From Euglena gracilis (lineage: Eukaryota > Euglenida > Euglenophyceae > Euglenales): a stretch of 64,000 bases of DNA. The stretch lies in contig CP154956.1 in assembly GCA_039621445.1 (NCBI GenBank), forward strand, positions 86,035,904 to 86,099,903. Reading direction: 5' to 3'. The notes beneath the pieces are model-generated. The model did not search any database. It was given only the letters and a program-made list of their open reading frames with translations, and was not told the origin of the DNA. Positions 55,321-64,000 of this stretch are shown here, piece after piece. Each line of letters starts with the position of its first letter. Position 1 is the stretch's first letter. Position numbers and translations under genes: made by a program.

Positions 55321-56540
55321 GCACTGTGTGGCTTCCCGGGAGAAGCATCATGAGCGCTGTGTGAAAACTGTCGAGTGTGAACTTCTCCACCCATGTTTTT
55401 ATTAATCATTTGTATTTCCCCAAACTGAACTTCCGCAGTATGTCCACGCACTGTGCAGGATGGACGCGGAGCAGAGAACACACGATGCACGCAGTGTGTG
55501 GAAGCATGGACACAGGATGGGCCCCGGGCAGGCCGTCTCTGTTTACTGCCGTGGTCGGTAGCCGTGTAGCTTTTGGCTCTCGGCCCCTGCCGCCGCGGCC
55601 ACCAGAGACAGTCATCGAATGACCGATTGGTCATTGTGCGCGTTGATCAACTCGTGGGAATGGGGCCTGGATTCATGGTCCTCTAGGGCAAAATGTTTTA
55701 TTTGGTGGCTTGAAATTTGTGCCATATATATAATAATATAAATAGGCCTCAGCATCTCAAAAATCAGAAGATGGTCTGATCATCTTGAAGTACCCTGGCT
55801 TCTTATTGCATCCAAGCCACACAGTTCATCCCCACCCCCCCCCCTCGCTGGAGATGGGGTATAAGGTTTTGCAACCTGTGGGGGGTAGCTGTAGCCAGCC
55901 CAAATTTTAGTCGAACCCAGCGGCAGTGACGCCCTTCTCTGGGTGCTGCTATCCCGCCTGTTTTGTTGCGCCCCCCCAGCAACATTTTGTCAGAAAAAAG
56001 TCTGTGTGTTTGATGACAAACTGGTGTTTTTTGATGGTTTGGGAGGGTTCCTAGTGTTTTCGCATGTCCATTTTTTTCTCCTGTTCCCTTGTCCATCCTG
56101 GCAACAATAGTGAAAGTAGTGAAAATAGTGCACACGCGCGAGCACCAGGACGTTGCTTGAGCCGAAGGCAGGCATTTTTTAAGGCAAAATATTTCAAAAA
56201 ATTTATGGCTTTTTAAGGCGTTTGTTTGAGGTTTTCAAGGTTCTTTATTTTTTAAGAGTTTTTAAGGCGTCTATTTTTCAAGGGTTATCAAAGAGCCATC
56301 CGGCATGGAACCAACTTCCATCCAGGTTGAAAATTCAAAATTGAAAACATTTTTGTTTTTGATTTGAGTTGTGGGTGGATAGACAGTGTTCCAGGGATAC
56401 CAGAGACCATTTTTTCCCAGAGTTGGGTTTTCGCCGAGATTTTGCAACTTCTTTGCTGGAAAATGAACACACAATTTTCCCAGGGTGGGGGAAGGTTTTA
56501 AAGGTTTTTCTGTTTTTTTTAAGGAGCCATAAAAAATATG
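55321..56540. other. unassigned sequence
   Basis: No supported gene or repeat boundary. Confidence 0.4.
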
Positions 56541-56559
56541 CCTGGCCGAGGGCCCCTGT

Positions 56560-56790
56560 TGGGGTCCAGCCGGCAGCCTTTGCCCAGCCCCAGACCCCCC
56601 CCCCATCAACAGTTCAGCAGTCAGTCCCCTCCCCCCATTCACACATTCACAGGTGCTCCTCCACCCTTCACCGGATGGCGACTCCCCCAAACCGCGTGGG
56701 CAGCCCCAGCCAACCCGCCCACAACCCCTTTGGGCCCGGACCCAGGCTGCACTGCAAAGAATGCCTGTCCCCCCTCCATCCATACTTACC
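56560..56790 (+). CDS. possible host exon, Ser/Pro-rich with NPFGPG
   Basis: A + frame reads AFAQPQTPPPSTVQQSVPSP, then MATPPNRVGSPSQPAHNPFG continuing PGPRLHCKECLSPL. It is rich in Ser, Pro and Gln like disordered adaptor or transcription proteins and carries the NPFGPG motif shared with 13.2, 22.1 and 57.1 kb. It runs into a CA array at 56794. Splice boundaries are not fixed. Confidence 0.45.
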
Positions 56791-56793
56791 ATT

Positions 56794-56799
56794 TCAGCA

Positions 56800-56831
<32 letters not shown>

Positions 56832-56890
56832 CACACACACATCACACATCACACACAGTCACACACACAAACATTCACACACACGCGCGC
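56794..56890. repeat. CA microsatellite
   Basis: ACACAC with TCAC and GCGC interruptions. Confidence 0.95.
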
Positions 56891-57061
56891 ATCTGTGCGC
56901 AGTCACGCGCACACACAGACATCCCTCCCCCTCCACGACAACAATGTTTCCCTGATCCAGCTGGAGTGAAGCCTCCTTGGGCCAAATGTTCGATACATCC
57001 ATTGGCCCGTCACGTCACAGAATTTTCGCCGGGGCCCAGGTCGGCTGTCCCCCCCCCCCCG

Positions 57062-57190
57062 TGCAGTGCCGCCTGCCTCCGATCCCGGGGAACCTCTTCG
57101 CCACACAGGCCCGGCTGCGGTCGATGGTACCGTGCAGCAACAACCCCTTTGGCCCAGGGAACCCCCACAGCCCCTTCTCCCCAACCAGGG
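57062..57190 (+). CDS. possible host exon with NNPFGPG motif
   Basis: The + frame reads CRLPPIPGNLFATQARLRSM, then VPCSNNPFGPGNPHSPFSPT followed by RASF. Motif order (NNPFGPG, SPF, SF) matches the segments at 13.2 and 22.1 kb. Boundaries uncertain. Confidence 0.45.
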
Positions 57191-57421
57191 CGTCGTTTCA
57201 GCCGGAGGGGCCCCATCCCCCCCAGGGGGGGGGGGGGGTAGGCCAGTGGTGTCAGGGGTCCCTGGCCACTCACCACACAAACTGGGCCAGAAGCGAAGTT
57301 AGCGCCGGCACAAACAGACAAGAAGCCTCAGTGCAACTAAGGGGGGGGGGGTAGGTATACCCTGCCAGCTGATGGTCAGCCAGCAGTCAGCCCAAGCTTT
57401 CCAACCTCTGGGCTAGGCCAC

Positions 57422-57536
57422 CCCAGGGCTGTCGTTCAGCAACGCCCTGGCCCCGACCCTGGCCAGCAGCTCCCCCGGCTCCCGCCCCAGCCCGTTCGTC
57501 CTGTCGTCGCCCACCCGCAGCACCTCCAGCCAGGGG
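57422..57536 (+). CDS. possible host exon, Ser/Pro-rich
   Basis: Begins after an acceptor-like CACCCCAG and reads LSFSNALAPTLASSSPGSRP then SPFVLSSPTRSTSSQ. It shares LSF and SPF with the 22.1-kb segment. GC-rich third positions. The downstream boundary is unclear. Confidence 0.45.
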
Positions 57537-57888
57537 TCTTCCGCCCGGCGGCGGTCCCGTCCTTCCACTTTGTCCGCTCGTCATCACACACGTTCCTGTT
57601 TCGTTTCTACACCGCCCCCCCCCCCTTGTCGTACCACCGCGATTGTTGGTCAACCTGGCGGTTGACCGCTGGTTTGGAGGTTGGGTGTCCCTCCCCTTGG
57701 TCACTGGCCACAGGTGAAGTTGGTATAATAATAAAAAGTACATGTGTGCTTTTGGTTGAATCACATGGACCCCCCAAAGTAACAATAATTATATATTTTT
57801 AATTATATTATTAATTGTAATTATTAATAATATCATTGAGGATATTAGAAATAATTATGCATATATGCATATTGTACATATGAATGTA

Positions 57889-58130
<242 letters not shown>

Positions 58131-58147
58131 ACTCTCCCCAATTGCAG

Positions 58148-58318
58148 GATAATATTTCAGCTGATGTCAGAAGTCAGTTTCTCTCCAATTTCTCTGCCCT
58201 GTCACCCTTCACTGTGCCAAACCCATCGCCGCTGCTCCGACGACGATTTGAACCCGTTGTGAGGGACGGCCTTCTGGGGGGAGAGGCGTCTCCTCCAGCC
58301 CCACGGCACACTCAAACG
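58148..58318 (+). CDS. probable internal host exon, 57 codons
   Basis: Pyrimidine-rich tract and CAATTGCAG acceptor just after the GT array; donor ACG then GTGCCC at 58319. The 171-base exon is open in one frame, reading DNISADVRSQFLSNFSALSP, then FTVPNPSPLLRRRFEPVVRD and GLLGGEASPPAP. Serine/proline-rich with SPF, like the other + strand segments, and the best-defined host exon in the window. The gene is not recognised. Confidence 0.62.
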
Positions 58319-58673
58319 GTGCCCAGGCATCCCAGGTCGTGTGATGCAGGGTTTTGGAGCACTTCATTAATTTGGCGTGTGCGATAATGACCACCAATAT
58401 ACCCGCTGGTGGTTGGAGTTTTTTTTCCATCGCCTTTTGTTTCCTCCATTTTTTTCACCTTGGCTGCATATTTAGAACAATGTCGGTAACGTTGTGAATT
58501 ATAAAGTATGATGACAATGACGGCGACGACGACGACGACGAAGACGACGATGATAGTGATTTGTTGTTTTTTTCTGAGATTCACATCTCATAAATCACAT
58601 TTTTTATTTGTTCCACCTTTCCCAACCCAAGTGCAAAAAAACGTGGGCAACCAACGGCACTCCGCCAGTTGGC

Positions 58674-58907
<234 letters not shown>

Positions 58908-59215
58908 ATCTTACCCAAATCCATTCCGTCCCACTCCTCGGCTGCGTGGCTCCATGTGCCTGGGGTCGAGGACATCTGTTTTTTTTTTGCCAGTAGCGTT
59001 TTGTGTCCAGCTCCCTCAGCAGCAGGCTGTGTTGCACTGACTGCCACAGCCTGTTATCCCCACAATACAGCCATTTGGCTGAGTGCTCAGCCAACCTTTG
59101 CAGCGAGACGTACAGTCCGGACAAAAATGCCAAGAAACAAAAATGACAGGGGAGAAAACTATGGGGAATTGGGTGTTTTCTCATCATTTTTGTTTCCCGT
59201 CATTTTTGTCCAGAC

Positions 59216-59491
59216 CAGGGGTTTTTTTTAGTCGTGGACCCCCGGGGGGGGGGGGGTAGGGGGGGGGGGTCCGGCCGAGCCCCCCCCCCGGGGGGGTCCC
59301 CCCGGAGCGTGGCGGGATATACTTTTCGGCGCCAAAGGCGCCGAAAAAAAATGCTATTTTAGCACTTTTGCGATTTTTCAGCCATTTTTTTGTGGGTCCC
59401 CCGGGACCCTCCCCCCCCCCCCCCGGGGGCCCCCAGGGGGGGGGGGGGGGGGGGGGCCCCCCCCCCCCCCCCGGTCTTAAAAAAACCCCTG
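59216..59491. mobile_element. hAT-type MITE with perfect 8-bp TSD
   Basis: Tips CAGGGGTTTTTTTTAG and CTTAAAAAAACCCCTG. Flanks GTCCAGAC at 59208-59215 and 59492-59499 are identical. The interior is C/G runs around a GGCGCCAAAGGCGCC palindrome. Related to 7557-7815. Confidence 0.94.
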
Positions 59492-59744
59492 GTCCAGACT
59501 GTATTGTGATGATGCCGGTTGCCTCTTTCTGGGTGGTTTGCATGGTTGTTCCCTTTTTTGTTATGTCTGAAGGAATATCTGAGCATCATTATTGTCACTT
59601 ATCTAATTCCTCAATCCCATGACACATTTTGGTTTTTGTGCAGCTCAGAGTCGGTCCCCGAAGTTTGTTTAAGGGGTAGACCATCACCGAGCTTTCCACC
59701 TTGTCAACAAAAATGCCACCCTTCTTGTCCCACCGACCTACCCC

Positions 59745-60128
59745 AGGGTTTGATATAAGGAGGGCGTATATGGTTTAGGTGGGGGGGGTGCCCCCCCCCC
59801 TCCTGGCCCGCAGGGGGGGGGTCCGGACCACCCCCCCCCACCTGCCAGGGGGGTCTGGACCGACCCTCGGGGGGGTTCCCGGGACCCCCCCCAAAAAGGG
59901 TCAATTTTTTCCTCCGGCGCTTTGCGCCGAAAATTTTTTGCATTTTTGGCACATTTTTGCCCAAAAAGTGCCCAAAATGGCACTTTTGGTCGTTTTGGGG
60001 TGTCAAAAATTTTCGGTAACCCAGACCGCGCAACTGTTTAGGTGGGGGGGGTGTCCCCCACCCCCCCCCCCTCCTGGCCCGCAGGGGGGTCCGGACCACC
60101 CCCTCCACCTGCCCTTATATCGAACCCT
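59745..60128. mobile_element. TIR element with 10-bp TSD (MULE-like)
   Basis: Tips AGGGTTTGATATAAGG and CCTTATATCGAACCCT, one mismatch. The flanks GACCTACCCC (59735-59744 and 60129-60138) are identical over 10 bp. Inside are inverted GTTTAGGTGGGGGG pieces and a GGCGCTTTGCGCC palindrome. Target duplications of 9-11 bp are typical of Mutator-like elements; there is no coding sequence to confirm this. Confidence 0.9.
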
Positions 60129-60138
60129 GACCTACCCC

Positions 60139-61366
60139 CCGACTGGACAATCAGGGGGAGGGACAATAAGGGGGTGCAAAGAAAAAAGTGAAGGCGGGAC
60201 CAAAAAAACCTTCAGTCGGCTCCGGGCCAGGGACAATAAGGGAAGGGGGGGTAGATTTATTTTTTAACAGTGGGGGTTGGGACATTGGGATGATGCGATT
60301 ATGTGGAAGGTGGTTGAGTTGCAGACTACCTCAATTATTACACTGGCCCGGTTTCAAAGTTCAGTTTTGAGTCCTCCCAATTACCCCCCAAAAAATTGGA
60401 AATTCAGGTGTCGTTATGCAGGAAGCGGCCATACACGCAACAAGGTTTTGGCTTCTGGGAACTGAATTCAAGGTCGATTTCCTAACAGTTATAAATTTGA
60501 AAAGATCTTTGTTTTCAACAAATGGAGCGTATTTTGTCCTTGATGGCTTTCTTTGAAAACTAACATTTTTGAATGATTCACTCCCCCAGCACCCAGCTTC
60601 GATGTCCAATATTATACATCGAGGTGTATTATTTTGGCAGCCCACCCCCAGGTACGGTCACCAACATGACCCCAGGGTGGCAGTAAGTACCAAGTCACAA
60701 CAATTACATTGGAAGTAGTCCACTTTGGCATCTGGGGGAATGCAAACACATTTTCATGCTTTTTATATGTATTTTTTGTTTTTAACAGAATTGCTTTTAT
60801 TTTTTCCTTGCAATTTTCTTTTTGCTGGACTTGTTTTTGGCTTGAAAAATTATGCGCTTCAGGCACAATTTTCCTCTAAGAAGGAATTTTTTGGCAATTC
60901 AACTTTTCTTGAACAAGTTGCATATCTTGGAATCAGCATGTTCCCAAAAGCTTTTACCAAAGGCGTTTTTTTTCACACCCACCGAACCCGCGTTTTTTTG
61001 TGTTTGTTTCATTCTTTCATTCTTGTGTTTTCTGGTGACTTTTTTTGTGTCGCATTTTTCGAGGGCCCATGTTGCACCGCCCCCCCCCCCCGCCCATCGT
61101 CAGGCAGTGAGCCGTTTCGAGGCCCAGACCGCTCACCACGAACTGGAAGGTGGTTCTTCCACAACCCTACCTATCTGCCTGTGGCTGTTTGGCTCTTGCC
61201 TGTGCCTTTTTGCTTGCCAGCTGCCCTGCGCCACCCTTTGTCTGGCCCGACCGGCCGTGTTTGTGCTCCCGCTGGGGAGGAGAGCGGGTCCAGTCCCTCT
61301 CCTCCCTGCCATGTGAGCTTTCCTGTGGCGTCACGTGGCTGTTCCATCACAGGCAGTGTTGACACA
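60139..61366. other. unassigned, possible exon near 61.1-61.3 kb
   Basis: Mostly AT-rich, with the GTGTCGCATTTTTCGAGGG terminus at 61047. A GC-rich open segment follows without clear splice sites. Confidence 0.35.
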
Positions 61367-61367
61367 C

Positions 61368-61431
<64 letters not shown>

Positions 61432-61432
61432 C
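61367..61432. repeat. CA microsatellite
   Basis: Pure CA, followed by CACACG/GCGCGC variants to about 61480. Confidence 0.97.
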
Positions 61433-61878
61433 ACACACACGCACGTGCGCGCGCACAACTCACGCGTGCGCGCGATCACCCCACCGTCCCCCTATGCCAA
61501 TTTTCCGTGTCAGGCCGCGCAGCCTCCCAGTATAGCCTGAGATAATTCATTGTGGCTCTCCTTTTTTTGGTAAAGCGATCTTGCTGGAGTGAGAGCCCAA
61601 AGCTAGCAAGGGTCTCGCCAGAAACCTCCCAAAACATTTTCGTCCGCAACATTTATTTATTTCTCGCACATGCACACAACCAAGTGTCTCCCCCCCACCA
61701 TGCCAGATACCAACCAGGTGACGAAAGGGTTGATGCTTGGGCAGTGCTGATTGTATTGCTTTTCCTCTAACAGGGCTGCGTGTTTGTGTATGTGCTCCCA
61801 AAACAAGACCCAGGGATGAAGCACAAGAGCAGCTGCAGGGATGGCAGCTGTCCGAAGCTGTGCGATTTGTGGGGGGAT

Positions 61879-62270
61879 CAGGCTTTTGCTTAAGGGATTG
61901 CAGTACCCCCCCGGGGGGGGGGGGGGGCTGGACTGCAGCTAGTCCAAATTTGGCTAGTGGGTTTTCTAGCAGACCCCCCGGGGGGGGGGGTTTGCTAGCA
62001 GGGCTAGCTAGTGGAAATTTTTTTTCCAGTGACCGGCGCGAAGCGCCGGAAAGTTTTTTTTGGACCCCCAAAAATAGCCAAAAATGCCCGTTTTTGGCCA
62101 TTTTTGGAAATTTTTGGAACAAAATCAGCCAAAACCCTGTTAAAAACCTCATTTTCCTCCGGCGCACAGCGCCGGAGGAAAATTTTTTTTCCAGTCCGGG
62201 GGACCCCCGGACCCCCCCGGGGGGGGAGGGGGGGTCTAGCTAGTCCACTTTTTCCAGTGTCTAGCCGATT
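61879..62270. mobile_element. hAT-type MITE copy, right end missing
   Basis: Starts CAGGCTTTTGCTTAAGGG and is colinear with 10259-11039 except that it lacks the 354-bp nested element and the right tip. It supplies the empty site CAGCTAGTCCAAAT. The GGCGCGAAGCGCC and CGGCGCACAGCGCCG hairpins are clear here. Confidence 0.85.
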
Positions 62271-62612
62271 GGCTAGCACGGGTCGGCAAAGGGCTAAAGT
62301 GCATTTTGTGTTGTTTTCTTTCCCTCCCTCTTGTCCAAGACCATGGATTCACTTGATGACCCCCCGGTACTTTTTCCTTGGCCCAAACCCACCCACCCAA
62401 CTTTTTTTTGAAACCCCGCCCTCACACAACCACCCCCAAAACCCAAAATCTGCCAAACCCCGCTTGAGAGAATTTTCCAGCCTAGCCTTCGTCAGGGCTG
62501 GCCTGACCCATGGCACATCCCACCCCAACGACGCGCCATTCCTCAATTACCCTCCACTCTGTGTGCCCGCTAACCTGTCCTCATAGGAAGGAACCTGTCA
62601 CCTGCCCTTGTA

Positions 62613-63109
62613 CAGGGGGGGGGGATTGATATCCGCAATTTTTCCGCAATTTCCGCAATTTTCCGCAATTTTCCGCAATTTTCCGCAATTTTTCCGCAAT
62701 TTCCGCAATTTTTCCGCAATTTTTTTTGCATTTTTTTTCGCAGAATTTTTTCCCCACCACCGAAGATGGAAGATGAGTTCAGGCCATTCTTCAAATGGAT
62801 CAACAGGTGTGCTATTGTGTTTTGTTTCCCCCCCAGTTTACCAATTTTTCTCACAAGTGCACCACTGGTCACAGGGTTGTGATTGGGTGCGTCCTACTTG
62901 TGCATAGAATTTCAAGCGTGTTGATTTGTGCTCGCCTGCATCGATGTGGGTGTTGCGGTGTTCTGAACCTCACAATTGAAAATTTTCTAAGTCCCCTCAA
63001 GCAGAAATGTGTATATTCCCGATATCAATTTTTCCGCAATTTTTCCGCAATTTCCGCAATTTTTCCGCAATTTTTCCGAAGGCCTCCGATATCAATTATC
63101 CCCCCCCTG
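62613..63109. mobile_element. CCGCAATT-rich TIR element with 7-bp TSD
   Basis: Tips CAGGGGGGGG plus ATTGATATC and inverse GATATCAAT plus a C run and CTG. The flanks CCTTGTA occur directly outside both ends. Subterminal CCGCAATTTTT repeats are numerous at the left (62632-62730) and again at the right (63029-63080). No coding capacity. A truncated relative lies near 8.27 kb. Confidence 0.82.
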
Positions 63110-63184
63110 CCTTGTATCTGGTGGCCTGTCTCCTAACATTTTTGAGACTTCTCACATTTTTTGTTAAAAAGCACATTTCTCAAG

Positions 63185-63187
<3 letters not shown>

Positions 63188-63243
<56 letters not shown>

Positions 63244-63260
63244 TTGAATATATATATGTG
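63188..63260. repeat. TA microsatellite
   Basis: TA dinucleotides followed by TATAT/GAATA variants. Confidence 0.95.
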
Positions 63261-63431
63261 AATATATGAGTATATAGTATAATATAATATAACATAACAT
63301 AATTGCAAGTATTTCTTTGGTTTCAGATCACGTATGTTTTTTTAAAAAATCTTCAGATTTTTATGCCAACCGGGAGGTTGAAGAAATCAGTTTTTTTTCC
63401 TCTGGTACAACCCCTGTCCTTCCTTATAGGG

Positions 63432-63629
63432 ATCGAGACGGGGCCCAGACCCCCTCCAGGGTGGGTCCAATCCAGCCTGCTTCGGTCTTTCATTCCAAAC
63501 CGCAGCCCCGAGTGCTCTCCTCGGATATCTCCCCCGCCCGCCCTTGACAGTGCCTCGCATGACCCCTCGCCATCCGTGGCAGCCGGTCCCGTCTCTGTCC
63601 CCGGCCTCGGCCGCTACCCCATCGTGTAA
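63432..63629 (+). CDS. possible 3'-terminal host exon, Ser/Pro-rich
   Basis: The + frame reads VQSSLLRSFIPNRSPECSPR, then ISPPPALDSASHDPSPSVAA and GPVSVPGLGRYPIV before a TAA at 63627-63629. Composition matches the other + strand candidate exons. The acceptor is not identified and another frame is also open. Confidence 0.35.
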   Translation: METGPRPPPGWVQSSLLRSFIPNRSPECSPRISPPPALDSASHDPSPSVAAGPVSVPGLGRYPIV

Positions 63630-64000
63630 AGCAGCGCGCCAAAGGCCCTGTGGGGCGGAGGCGGAGGCGAATGGCAAAAGTGTTGGTGGAATTTGTGGGT
63701 TTTCGTATTTTTTTGTGGGGGTTTTTCAAGGTCCATGTTGGGTTCGCTCCCTCGACTGCAGCCCAAAGGCACGGCTAGCAAAACTTGCCATTCAAAAGGC
63801 GCTTATCCTGCACCCCATCGAGGAGAAGTCTGTAGTTTCTCGACCCATGTCTAAGTGCACGGGTGTGCACCATTTTAGTCAGTAGTTTTTGGACCCTCAA
63901 GGGTGCGCTTTGACTTGGGCATCACCTGAAAATGAGTTCAAGAAAAATTGCTTTTTGGGGGTACACTTTTTTTTGGACTTCATTTTCAAATATCAAAAAA
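63630..64000. other. unassigned, repeat termini
   Basis: Includes a GGTTTTTCAAGGTCCATG terminus like those at 25.6, 54.1 and 61.05 kb and a GGGTGCGCTTTGA piece of the GTGCGCTT family. Confidence 0.45.

Overview
The window is nuclear DNA of a eukaryote with a large, repeat-rich genome. Long pure microsatellites (GT/CA, TA, TATG), dozens of G or C homopolymer runs, a kilobase-scale satellite array, many inverted-repeat transposons and spliced genes with GT-AG introns all point that way. I cannot name the lineage from sequence alone. No rRNA, tRNA, CRISPR array or bacterial operon is visible.

Layout. 0-14 kb: microsatellites, TIR elements (755-1206, 5150-5339, 7557-7815, 10259-11039 with another element nested in it), a decayed hAT element (4051-4954) and one possible host exon near 13.2 kb. 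14.07-21.18 kb: a tandem satellite of about six ~1.0-1.75 kb units. 21.2-34 kb: MITE copies, a possible exon near 22 kb, two copies of a TATGTCC-ended element, an 18-bp minisatellite (27.48-28.60 kb) flanked by duplicated segments, and G/T-rich tracts. 33.9-37.5 kb: two internally deleted hAT elements, one with a perfect 8-bp target-site duplication and three phase-consistent transposase exons. 52-64 kb: a Ty3/Gypsy scrap, long GT arrays, several serine/proline-rich exon-like segments on the + strand, and further TIR elements with clear target duplications.

The main object is a 14,257-bp DNA transposon at 37729-51985. It has a perfect 20-bp terminal inverted repeat, a second matching 20-bp block about 40 bp inside each end, and a perfect 5-bp target-site duplication (TCCAT). 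Both arms carry clusters of a TTTGCGCAAA palindrome. The middle (39.6-50.4 kb) carries 23 copies of a hairpin, GAAGCG-N6-CGCTTC, mostly in introns and between genes. Its minus strand holds three multi-exon genes head to tail: a possible transposase/recombinase (48131-45395), a ParB-like nuclease-domain protein (45032-43072; six exons in phase, 343 aa) and a lysine-rich protein of unknown role (42979-40839). The combination of 5-bp TSD, CTTAGG termini, ParB-domain cargo and intronic hairpins does not match a DNA-transposon superfamily I can name.

The likely history is a long-intron host locus on the + strand whose introns were filled by successive transposon families. Several insertions can be shown directly, because an uninterrupted copy of the target lies elsewhere in the window. 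Many C/G runs are simply the terminal repeats of these small elements.
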